NCBI GenBank assembly: GCA_021521415.1
Contig: JAIQDT010002053.1
Location: forward strand, 310,001 to 374,000
Length of the DNA: 64,000 nt
From: Bidens hawaiensis
Taxonomy: Eukaryota; Streptophyta; Magnoliopsida; Asterales; Asteraceae
Direction: 5' to 3'
Every line of letters begins with the position of its first letter. Position 1 is the stretch's first letter. The notes below the pieces were generated by a model. That model was not told the DNA's origin, did not search any database, and saw nothing but the letters and a program-made list of their open reading frames with translations. Positions 11,408 through 22,168 of the stretch are shown here, one piece after another. Position numbers and translations under genes: made by a program.

Positions 11408-11928
11408 GGGGCATTTACATATTTCCCCTTGCTAAGAGGCTTAATTACATATTTCCCCAACTTAAAAAATGTAATTACATATTTTCCCTTCTTTAAACTT
11501 ATATATTACATAATTACCCATTTCATTAAAATTACCATTTTGTTTTACCATGTTTTTTGAGAACTCTGGGGTGGGGGGAACCGGTGTCGCGGAAGGAGTT
11601 TGTTGGAGGGAGACGGTGGAAGGGGAGAGGGCGTGGAGGTAGGAGGTGGAATAAGGTCGGAAGAGATATAAGATATGAAGAAAGATGGAAAGTGTGGTGG
11701 GGGTGATGGGTGATGTAGTTGTCGGAAACTCGCCTGACAATGGAGGGTGCCAGAAGTTGTTAACTTTGTTTTTTTATTATTTTACTTAATTTAATTTATT
11801 GGTAGAATATTTTAAAAAAGGGGTAAATGGTTAATTTGATTTGAAAAGGGGAAATATATAATTAATTTTGTTGATTGGAGAAATATGTAATTAGTGTGGT
11901 TTAGTAAGGGGAAATATGTAAAAATCTC
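11408..11928. mobile_element. fold-back MITE with 9-bp target duplication
   Basis: 521-bp element whose ends are inverted copies sharing TTTACATATTTCCCC. The left arm (about 11408-11530) and right arm (about 11815-11928) repeat the block AATTACATATTTCCCC several times in inverse orientation. Flanks are TAACTTGAA (11399-11407) and TAACTTAAA (11929-11937), matching 8 of 9, the length expected for Mutator-like elements. No transposase is present. The centre is purine-biased and non-coding as far as I can tell. Confidence 0.65.
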
Positions 11929-11937
11929 TAACTTAAA

Positions 11938-12873
11938 TAAGCCCAACTTTAAAAGCATATTGTTCCTACAAGTCCAAATTAATGATCTTGTATAAACATT
12001 TAACATTTTATCTTTCTGAAATGAATTTTGAAACATAAGCTTAGTTTATCATTCCCGGTAGATCTATCCAACAGATATTGCCCCACTTATCAAGAGTCGA
12101 AAATAGCTCAGAAATAAAAATCTTTTTGTCTTTTTATAAGAAAAAATAGTAAATGATATATAAAGCAGTGCATTACAAAATCTATATACACACAAGTTAA
12201 CAAACACCCATTTTTGTGAGTTTGAGCAATTGACCAAATTTCCCTTCCATCACAGTTTTATACTTCAGCTTTATTATTACTGGTGTTAAGTCAGTCATTG
12301 GTATAGTTGTCCACCTAAACTTTATCACAAATTATTCTGAAATTTCTGTGATATGATAAAACGTTCAATTTAAGCATAAAATATCAGGAAACTATCAGTC
12401 TCTTATCTTGATTCAATCTTATTTTGATTTTTACCATGTCTCCCCAACAAGACTTAAACCTTAGAACCAGCAGATCAAAACTTTTATTTTAAATTTGCAC
12501 AAGATTTAGTTGTGATTTTATAATAGCATTTACTAGCAAATAATCCTCACTACAAGATATAACCCTGTTATCATGCAATACACCGTATTTCCTTTCCCAT
12601 AGATGAGTATGCACTTTTATATATGTATGGCTTGCTGACATAGTGTCTCTTGTGTGTGTTTCTTAATGATAATAAGATGCGAGCACGGGGACAATGTATG
12701 ACTAACAACGTTGTTTGATAAAGCTAGTAATGAAATTGTACAATAAAGTACTATGAGATCAAGTTTAATGACTTATTTTGGGTTCGCTCATTGAGCCTTT
12801 AATATTCATCAAAATGAATACCCATATGATAAACAGCATAAAGACCCAATGGTGTTCGGAATCCCGAGCATCC
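11938..12873. other. intergenic, no recognisable gene
   Basis: About 0.9 kb of AT-rich sequence between the MITE and element D. By the target duplication it is continuous with 25174 onward, hence possibly the rest of element X, but I cannot read copia pol in it. A CACTACAAGA string near 12548 lacks a partner end. Confidence 0.45.
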
Positions 12874-12878
12874 CATCA

Positions 12879-15800
12879 TGTGACATTCGTGATAAAACGA
12901 GGTATACCTTATTCATTACGTAGCGAGTAAACAATAAATCGGTTAATTCGTAGCGATTACACGAGTAACCGACCGATACTGATTATGGCCAGTATATATG
13001 TTGAGGGGGCATATACGAATTATATATATATATATACTATAGTGGCTAACATATTGATATTTAGGCCCTAGTACGTTTAAAACCATTTAAACGAAAAAGG
13101 TTTCGTTTATTGATACGATATGAGTTTAAACGCAATCGTTAACACCAAAACTAGAATTGTAGCATCCATCAAGCTGAAAAAGATTTATAAAACACTTATA
13201 TGGCATGTTCTAAGCAATTCGTGAAAATATTTTGGATTTTTACAATAAGCTAGTACGTTTTTCTTAATTTACAAAAATTAAGGCGAAACACACTCATTTT
13301 TGCGTTGTTTACCGCACTCGTGCTAGTTGTTTTAGCCAAAAACCGAACCCGCACCTAAATGGGATTTGAAATTGCTCATAATTACATGCAAAAAAAAAAC
13401 CCCAAAGTTCCAATCGAAACAAAGGGGGTGAGTTCCCACCTTTTGTTTTGCATTCTTATACTTTCCCAACAACTCAAGTTAGATATTTTCATTATGTGTC
13501 TTGCTGCTCAAGCTTCTTTCTCTCAAAAACCAGCCATATAGTTGAGGTATCAACTTGTTTTGATGAATTTTAAACATGTTTTTAACAAGAGATTATAGTT
13601 TGATTAGTAAAAACTATATCTAACCATATAAATCGCTTAAACTGGTAAAAAAACATATTTTGATGCAAAGAATGTTTACTAATCAGAAACATATAGTTTT
13701 TTTTGCCAAAAACACGGATTAGAACATGAATATATCGTTTTTACGGTTCGAAAGTTTGGTTTGAAACCAAAACCGAAACCTAAGTAACAAGGATGTTCTA
13801 TGGTTGATTTATGCTTGGTTTGGTGTTATATGATATGTAGATACACTGAGTTTGTGAACCAAGACCTGGAGAGTCGTTTAAACCATTGAAAACAACCGAA
13901 AACCGACAAGGTATTACCGTATTACTCGTTTAGGGGTTGTTTGTGCCTCGATTGTGACGTGCTTGTATTTAGGTTGTGAAAATTTTTAGGGTTATTATGG
14001 ATCATGTAAATGAGTCCCTGTTCAAATTTGGTAGTGTTTCGATATTCGGAGAATATTTGGCGAATTTATTACCATTTAATAGCGTTCATTTGGGAAAAAC
14101 AGTTAAACTTCATGAAAAATAATGCAATTTGTCTTAGAACTCAGAAAATGTTATAGTAAGATCACTGGTAAAATTTTGAGACATTTGGAGATGTCTAAGT
14201 ATTGTTTGTGCAATTGTGTTTTACTCGAGTTTTAACAGCCGAAAAATGCGTAAAAAGGCTTTTTGGCCAAAGAGTTAAATTCTGAAGATTTTACAAAAGC
14301 TATTTCATGGTATTGTCACCACTTGAAAAAATTATCAGATTTTTCGGGAATTGTTTGGTATAAACGGGGTATTTATAGGTTAATTATAACACATAAATGA
14401 ATTTTTATAAATAAATAGTTAAATATAAAAATTTTGAAAATATTTTTTATAAAGTTCTCCATATTTTATTTTATTTTTACAAAAAATTTCATAATTTATA
14501 TATAAGTTCACAATTAGTTATAATTATTTAAAGATTTAAATTATATAAGTTTTAACAAAACCAGCAGTTTTGTGTTTAACGAACTGACTGGTATGTCAAA
14601 ACATCAAAAGTGGTCAAATATCGTATTATTGGATTAATTTGCTAAAAACAAACTTTTTACGAGAATTCCGGATAATTTAGGTGGATTTTACGCGTTTTGT
14701 ATAATCAAAACGTGTAAAAATGGAAACGAACCCTGCAATCAATCCAGATACCGAAACTTAAAAATTCTTTCGTAAATAAAATCATTTTATCAATCAATAT
14801 GTTTACTTAAGTTTGTGTGATCTTACCTAATTCCGAAACGCTTAAACGATCAACTTGGCTAGGCTCGGAAAATGGTGAAATTAAGGCCAAATCTGGTTTT
14901 GAACATTTCATAGTGTACAACGTCACAATCTAAGACTATGGTCTTGTTCTGGGCCTAACAGATATACCCAAACTAGTTATACAGTCCGATTTAGTTTAAA
15001 CACTGTACTAGTATTAACAGTACTATACCGGTTAAAGGACTCAAGCTATAATCGAGACACTCTAGTTACTGATTCGTACTACCAACTTAAACTACAATAA
15101 GGTGAGTTTCACGAGCCCACTTTCAAAACTGTTTTACGAACTTTTGGGGTGGAAAACATGTTTACATATACTTATATACTTGAAAACGTGTGATGATGTA
15201 AATTATCTAAGTACTAACACTTGAAAGTTCCCATAAACACAAGTGATTAACTTCGTACCGGTGACGTGTGGATAGTACTATCGGTTGACAAATCCAACTG
15301 ACAGGGCCGGAGGGGTATTCCGGAACATGTTAACCCAGTTGCACATTGTCATTTTAAACTTATTACATTCTGCTATGTGGTGTTAGACATAGTACATACT
15401 TGAGGCAAAGTGGCTATTAAATGCAAACGGGAGTGCGTGGGAAGGGGTGGCCATGTGATTTAGTTCGTTTCGGTTTCACTTGTGGCTTGCTATAAAAACA
15501 TCATACACATACATACGTGCATACTTACTTACTGTGAACTTTACGAAATCATATACTTATTTTGTTCGTACTCGTGAAACTTGAAACTTACTAACTAGAC
15601 GTAGTTGACCTGTTTTAACCTGCTTTTCAGTCGAGCCTAAGTTGGAATAATTTGCTTATATGCTTGGTGCTAGAAGGGAAGTGAATCTCTGTGAATAGAT
15701 ACACGTACATACTAAGGAATAAGAAACCAAGAACTGGTTATGTGATTTTCATCTAGTTTGTAAACTTAGTACCTACCAATGTAATATGATGTAAATTAGT

Positions 15801-15895
15801 TTGTTGAATTTCTTTATAAACAATGTGGTTGATACCAGTATTATCTGTTACATTCCCGTATTACGCTTCCGCAAATACCTAGTCGGGGTGTGACA
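12879..15895 (+). repeat. 5' LTR of element D
   Basis: 3017 bp, TG...CA ends, followed after 5 bases by the primer site. It contains a TA microsatellite near 13020-13040. Short open frames in it are matched by shifted ones in the 3' LTR and are not genes. Compared with the 3' LTR it carries small insertions, for example an extra AAGGTTTCGTTT-like block near 13095. Confidence 0.95.
15102..15630 (+). other. candidate intron inside 5' LTR of D
   Basis: Donor AATAAG/GTGAGTTTCACGAGCCC at 15102. Acceptor CCTGCTTTTCAG at 15630, preceded by a TACTAAC branch-like motif near 15588. Length 529 nt. The 3' LTR holds the equivalent pair with the identical length despite scattered substitutions. Confidence 0.45.
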
Positions 15896-15900
15896 GAAGT

Positions 15901-15914
15901 TGGTATCAGAGCCA
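15901..15914 (+). promoter_or_regulatory. primer binding site (initiator Met tRNA), element D
   Basis: TGGTATCAGAGCCA, a full 14-base match to the complement of the plant initiator Met tRNA 3' end. It lies 5 bases after the LTR end. Confidence 0.95.
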
Positions 15915-16270
15915 TTGGTTATAAAGAATTAGGATGTCCCTTAGGATACCCTAATATAACCGTAGGCTCGATTAGCCCTGGGAATAAAATAATATTAAAT
16001 AATATATACTGACGATTCTCATGATGAACTCAAATAGGCAAGTGGGTTATTATGGTGCAGAACGTAATAACGGACTTGCATGTACGTGGGAATTTGAGAA
16101 AAAGTCGTTGAACAACCTAATAGGTAAAATCAGCAACATATGTGTATAAAATATAATATTAAATAATTATATATGTATATAAACGAGTATCTATGCTTAT
16201 GTGTATAAATACCTGAATCTATTTTATTATTATTAATAAAATCGAATGATATTATTCATATTACTAACCA

Positions 16271-17007
16271 TTGTGCAGGAATATGTCGAGATCTACCAAT
16301 TGTTTGTCTATTGCGGTACCAGTATTACCTGAAGAGGAGGAGGAACCAGAAGAGGAATCCGAAGCAGGATCAGAGGAAAAAGAAATAGATGAGAGCTTAG
16401 GGGACGCTGTAGTGCCATGCGAGATGCCGACCGACCAGCCAGATTTATCGGGCTACAGGTGCGATAGTTACCCTCCTAGGGAAATAGTTACGCATGAGGT
16501 GGGAGCCACTAGTTCCTAGCGGACCCTATTGAGAGCCCCTACACCTCCAGTACCCCTTGTTTCACCACCCACTCTGACGCACAGCCCCGCCAGACCGCTC
16601 GTATTTCTGTAGACCCACCTGAACACACCCTATCCCCGCCCCGTTCAACTTATCATAGGGGAGAAACTTCACGGGTACAGGTCAACAAGATACCTGTCCC
16701 TTCTTGGGATGTCCCATTCCTAGTCCAGGAACCACCTCCCATGACTGACTCTGAGTGGTTAAGAGTGTTAACCGACCAAGTATTGGAACAAGCAACATCA
16801 ATAAACAATCTTAATCAATTCAGGCAAGAAACCAGAGAAGATGTTTGGTACCTCCACCATAATATGAGGGATGTGAGGAGATCGAACGCTGGATACCAAT
16901 GGCATATGGATCAGGTGGAATCTCAGCTATGGATTTATAGGACTGTCATCGTAGCATTAATAGCGATCGTTGCGTGGTTGGTTTATCTAGTACGTATGGA
17001 TAAGTAG
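16271..17007 (+). pseudogene. accessory leader ORF of element D (acidic, proline-rich, C-terminal membrane segment)
   Basis: Lies between primer site and gag and is not part of the usual gag-pol. The first part (16271-16519) is very acidic, with runs of Glu. The second frame is open from about 16512 to 17007: proline- and serine-rich, then a stretch likely to form a coiled coil (QVLEQATSINNLNQFRQET), then a hydrophobic segment TVIVALIAIVAWLVYLV ending in basic RMDK. The two parts overlap in different frames, so one frameshift separates them; together they span about 245 codons. I do not recognise the family. A small tail-anchored membrane protein is an inference from the hydrophobic C-terminus. 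Confidence 0.55.
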
Positions 17008-17363
17008 AACATAGTAGAATAGTTGGTTGTATATAGTCTTTGACTTCCTATGCAGCATTTTGTAGCAGCATGTTGGGCTAACTTGGGATATGTTTACAGT
17101 TTTGCACTATTACAAGCACTGGCCCTTACCAGGTTAAGTCTATATGTCACTTAGTGAAAAATTTTGATACACGTATTCAAGTGCTGGCCTATACAAGGTT
17201 AAGCCTAATTGCTAACTTTGATATGCATATGTACAGTAATGATTATGGCTAATACAAACGTGTTTTCTGGCATATTTATGTGTTTGTGAATGGTAATATA
17301 GTGATATCGTGCTTATTATGGTGGAAACGATATTAATTATTACATATTTGATTATTCTATAGA

Positions 17364-18863
17364 ATGGCTCCGAAGATAGCTAACCCTTTATCTGAGGCGG
17401 AAGTGGCCGCAATGATTGCTCGTCAACTACAAGCAGGGATACCGACAATTGTAGCACAAGTAATTGCAGGCATATGTGCCAACAATACTGTTAACACCAC
17501 TACGACCACTGCTAATATACCACCGCCAGATCCTAATGTAGCCCCAGGTGTTACTACCCGCTGACTACTGATAATTTTATAAACACTAATAATACTCGCC
17601 CGACTGTTAATGTCATTCGGAACCCTGAACCCGTTTTGAACCCCAATAATGTCACGAATCCAAACCCCGTACCGGTTATCAACACAACTGCTAATGATAA
17701 CACTCGACCATATACCGGTAATAATCGTAATAACCTCGAACCCCCACGTCAGGATTATGCGTTCAAACAGTTTACATCGTGTATCCCGACTGAATTTAAA
17801 TTTATTGAGGGACCTAATGGATTGGTCAAATGGATTGAAAAGATCGAGTCCGTAATTAATATTAGTGAATGTCCACCAGACCGTATAGTCAAATTCGCTA
17901 CTAGTATATTTCTGGATCATGCTTTGATGTGGTGGAACACAGTGGTTCAAATTAGGGGACAAGATGCTATAAACAGTATGTCCTGGACATAACTTAAAAC
18001 CCTTTTACTAGAGCATTTTTGCCCAAAAAGCGAAATTCAAAGGTTGGAACATGAATTGTGGAATTTGGAAATGAAGGGTGCTAACCATGTGGGATACACA
18101 AACCATTTTAACGAACTTTCTCGCTTAGTACCGTGGTTAGTTACTCCGGAAGCTAAACGTATTGAACGCTATATCTGAGGATTAACCGCTGCTGTGAGGA
18201 ACATAGTTAACTCAGTAGCCCACCCATCATTGGAAAGTGTTTTATCTCAAGTGGGTGTTGTTACTTTTGACCATATGAGAAGTGGTGTGAAGGATGCCGA
18301 GGGAAACATCGAGTTTAAAACGATCTGATTATGGGACAAGGATGCAAGGGAACCCTCAAACTAAGAGAACCCGTCCGATTAACCGAAATTATGCCATGAC
18401 CAGTTCTAACGTGAAACAAAAGGCTTATAAGGGAAAGCTACCGATGTGTGGGAAATGTAATTTTCATCATGCGGGTGATTGTAAACCGGTAGTTTGTCAT
18501 AAATGTGGAAAAACTGGACATTATGCCCCCAATTGTAGAATCCCCACTAATACTGTAAACCGACCTCAGCAACGAACCCAACCACCTCGACAACGAACCC
18601 AACCACCTCGACCTCAGCCAACCCAACCACAACTCAATCAACAAACCCCACCTAACATGAACCTCGGTACCTGCTATGAATGTGGTAGTATAGAACACTA
18701 TCGAAGATACTGCCCCAAGCTGAATCAGAGTGCAGTGAGAAGGCAGAACCAAACACAAGTATCAACATCCAGCGCAGCTAGGGGACGCGCTTTTGCAATA
18801 GGATTGGGCGAAGCGCGTCATGACCCGAACGTGGTAATAGGTACATTCATAGTTTCCGGTTAG
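17364..18863 (+). pseudogene. gag of element D, frameshifted
   Basis: Starts MAPKIANPLSEAEVAAMIARQ, followed by a threonine/proline/asparagine linker. The capsid-like core (KFIEGPNGLVKWIEKIESV, then MWWNTVV) is readable around 17800-17950 in another frame. A nucleocapsid at 18294-18863 has two CCHC knuckles, CHKCGKTGHYAPNC and CYECGSIEHYRRYC, preceded by a partial CGKCNFHHAGDC block. Gln/Pro repeats separate the knuckles. At least two frameshifts and several stops (for example 17562, near 17990 and 18177) break it. It would coat and package element RNA if intact. Confidence 0.85.
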
Positions 18864-19322
18864 TATGCTTTAGTTTTGTTCGATATAGGCGCGATAGAAG
18901 TTTCGTATATGTAACTTTTTACCCTTAGAAAATATTCCAGTTAGTAAGCTAACAAAACCATACACTATAGAACTCGCTAATGGTAAGTCTATACTTGTTA
19001 ACCGAATATCCCAAAGCTGTTCCTTTATCCTAAACGACCACCCGTTTCTTATTGACTTACTTTTAGTGGAACTAGGAAGTCTTGATGTTATAGTTGGTAT
19101 GGACTGGCTATCTAAGTATAAAGCTGAAATCATTCGTAAGGATAACAATGTTAGGATACCTCTTACGAATGATGAGGCAATGATCGTTAAAGGTGAGAAA
19201 TCGGGTACTATATTGCCTCTCGTATCCCAACTTAAGGCATTAAAATAGTTGCGCCAACGATGTACTACTTGGTGAGCGTAACAGTCAAGGGCCCCGATTA
19301 AAAGTGAATAGATGACATCCCA
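18864..19322 (+). pseudogene. retropepsin-like protease of element D
   Basis: Aspartic protease region. The catalytic motif, normally D-S/T-G-A, reads FDIGAIEVSY at about 18879-18908, so the Ser/Thr after Asp is replaced by Ile and activity is doubtful. A stop separates it from gag at 18861-18863. The C-terminal block LDVIVGMDWLSKYKAEI lies near 19080-19130. Confidence 0.75.
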
Positions 19323-20875
19323 GTGGTACACGAGTATTCAGATGTATTTCCCGATGAATTGCCTGGTTTACCACCGACCCGACAAGTCGAATTCTGTATT
19401 GACCTGATACCGGGAGCAGCTCCCATTGCTAAAGCACCTTACCAACTTGCACATTCTGAAATGCAAGAACTGTCCAACCAACTGCAAGAGTTACTAGACA
19501 GGGGATTTATCAGACCTAGTTATTCACCATGGGGAGCACCGGTGTTATTTGTGAAAAAGAAAGATGGAAGTTTTTTGATGTATATTGATTACCGGGAGTT
19601 AAATAAGGTGACTATCAAGAATAGATACCCATTACCTCGAATTGATGACTTTTTTGATCAGATTCAAGGAGAAAAGTACTTTTCAAAATCGATCTCATAT
19701 CTGGTTATCATCAAGTTAGAATTCAAGAGGAAGATTTCCCAAAAACAGCCTTCCGAACTCGGTACGGTCACTATGAAATTCTGGTTATGCCGTTTGGATT
19801 GACCAACGCACCTGCAGTATTTATGGATCTCATGAACCGAGTTTGCAAACTCTACCTTGACAAATTCGTGATAGTGTTTATCGATGACATTTTTATATAT
19901 TCGATAAGTAAGGAGGAACACGAACAACATTTGCGGGTAATCTTGGAACTATTGAGGCAAGAAAAATTATACGCGAAGCTGTCCAAATGTGAATTTTGGC
20001 TACAAGAAGTACAATTCTTCGGACACATTGTGAATCAACAAGGAATCCAAGTAGACCCAGGTAAAATTGAGGCTATTAAAAATTGGCTAGTACCTAAATC
20101 ACCGAATGAAATTCGTCAATTTTTTGGATTAGCCGAGTATTACCGACGGTTTAGTGAAAACTTTTCAAGCATTTCCCAACCTTTAACCCTCCTAACTCAA
20201 AAAGATAGAACGTATGCCTGGGGAGAAGAACAAGAAACGGCCTTCCAAACGTTAAAACAGAAGTTATGTGAAGCTCCAATATTAAGCCTTCTAGATGGAA
20301 CTGAGGATTTGGTAGTCTATTGTGACGCATCTCGTAAAGGTTTAGGATGCGTGTTGATGCAACGAAAGAAAGTGATAGCATATGCCTCCCAACAATTAAA
20401 AGTACGTGAGAAGAACTATACAACTCATGATTTGGAATTGGGAGCAGTTATTTTTGCATTAAAAATCTGGAGACGCTACATGTACGACACCAAATGTACC
20501 ATCTATACTGATCACAAAATCCTACGACACATATTTGATCAGAAAGAGCTGAACATGAGGCAAAGAAGATGGGTAGAACTGTTAAATGATTATGATTGCG
20601 AAATTAAATACCATCCGGGGAAGGCCAATATAGTAGTTGAAGCTTTAAGCCAAAAGGATAGAGTTAAACCGTTGAGGGTACGAGCACTCGGGATGACTGT
20701 CCAAAGTAGCCTAACCGAACAAGTTCGTGTTGCACAAGACGAAGCCTTAAAAGAAGATCAGTTAGAAAAGGAAGAACTACATGGAAATGATAAGAATTTT
20801 GAGAAGAAAATTGATGAAATATATTATTACAAAAATCAGGTCTGGTTCCAATACATCATAAACTTTGTGAACTGA
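19323..20875 (+). pseudogene. reverse transcriptase and RNase H of element D
   Basis: RT begins with [18 protein letters not shown] (about 19350-19410) and continues through [15 protein letters not shown] and [20 protein letters not shown] frameshift between about 19700 and 19790 moves the frame. The second frame (19787-20875) holds [17 protein letters not shown], the catalytic FIDD block near 19880, and RNase H with [15 protein letters not shown] and [11 protein letters not shown]. The catalytic aspartates are conserved. In an intact element this polypeptide copies RNA into DNA and removes the RNA strand. Confidence 0.9.
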
Positions 20876-22157
20876 TTCTCAATGAAGCACACAAATCCAA
20901 ATATTCTATTCATCTAGGTACTGATAAGATGTATAAAGATGTTAAAGAATTCTACTGGTGGCCTGGCATGAAAAAGGATGTCACCTTGTATGTAAGTAAA
21001 TGTGCAACTTGTGCAAGAGTTAAGGCTGAATACCAAAAACCTTTGGGAATTTTACAATAACCCGAAATCCCACAATGGAAACGGGAACAAATCACCATGG
21101 ATTTCGTAACACACCTTCCAAAAACCTCCAGAGGACATAATTCAATTTAGGTAATTGTAGACCTATTAACCAAATCTGCACACTTCATTCCAATCCGTGA
21201 CAACTACACTACTGAGAAACTCACCCAAATTTACATTGACGAAATTGTATCCCGACACGGAATACCACTTTCGATTATCTCAGACCGAGACAATCACTTT
21301 ACTTCACAATTTTGGCAAGCAGTTCAAGAAGCTCTAGGAACCCGAATAGATATAAGTACTGCTTACCACCCCCAAACAGATGGTCAATCCGAACGAACAA
21401 TACAAACCCTAGAATATCTACTTCGTGCTTGTGTACTGGATTTCAAAGGGAACTGGGATCAAGACCTCCCGCTTATTGAATTCTCTTACAATAATAGTTA
21501 CCACAATAGCATACACCTTATGAAGCACTATACGGGCGAAAATGTGGATCCCCACTTTGTTGGACAGAAGTAGGTGATACTCATATTTCAAGATCCAATT
21601 TAATTCAAGAAACAACCAATAAGATTCATAAGATTAAACGAAAGTTGAAAGCCGCCCATGAACAACAGAAAAGCTATGCCAATGTTCGTAGAAAACCATT
21701 ATCTTTTGAAATATTCGACAAGGTGTTTTTGAAAGTATAAGGTTTGGAAAAGACCAGTAAGTTAGCCCCGAGATACATTGGACCTTTTGAGATTATTGCA
21801 AAAATTGATCCCGTAGCCTACCGATTGAAATTACCCCTATAACTGAGCACCATTCACGATGTGTTTCATGTATCTAATCTGAAAAAGTGTTTGACTGCTG
21901 AAACGGCGATTATAACACTGGAAGATGTTCGGATTAATGAAAAGTTAAACTTTATAGAGGAACCGGTAGAATTTGTGGACGGGAAAACTAAGCAGTTACG
22001 ACACAACAAAATCTCGTTGGTAAAAGTTCGGTGGAACTCAAAACAAGGACCCGAATTTTCTTGGGAACGAAAGGACGAATTCCGCAAGAAATACCCACAC
22101 CTGTTCCCTAAAAAGAAAACTGTTGACACATCAAATTTCGGGGAAGAAATTTCTTAA
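20876..22157 (+). pseudogene. integrase and chromodomain-like tail of element D
   Basis: Zinc-binding H-H-C-C region readable around 20880-21030 ([28 protein letters not shown]). In-frame stops follow at 21058 (TAA) and near 21148 (TAG). The catalytic core keeps [16 protein letters not shown] and [18 protein letters not shown], so the D, D and E residues are present. The C-terminus at 21861-22157 contains FHVSNLKKCL and a chromodomain-like end (LVKVRWNSKQGPEFSWERK ... KKYPHLFPKK), which is what places the element among chromoviruses. Further stops lie near 21570 and 21739. The gene is not functional as it stands. Confidence 0.85.
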
Positions 22158-22158
22158 C

Positions 22159-22168
22159 GGGGGGAGAA
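22159..22168 (+). promoter_or_regulatory. polypurine tract of element D
   Basis: GGGGGGAGAA immediately before the 3' LTR start TGTGACATT. In LTR elements this purine run primes plus-strand synthesis. Confidence 0.9.

Noticed and set aside
12548..12560. CACTACAAGA string as a CACTA transposon end
   Set aside because: No complementary end or 3-bp duplicate found in the surrounding sequence.
17423..17962. 179-codon minus-strand open frame
   Set aside because: Antisense to the gag of element D with no recognisable domain.
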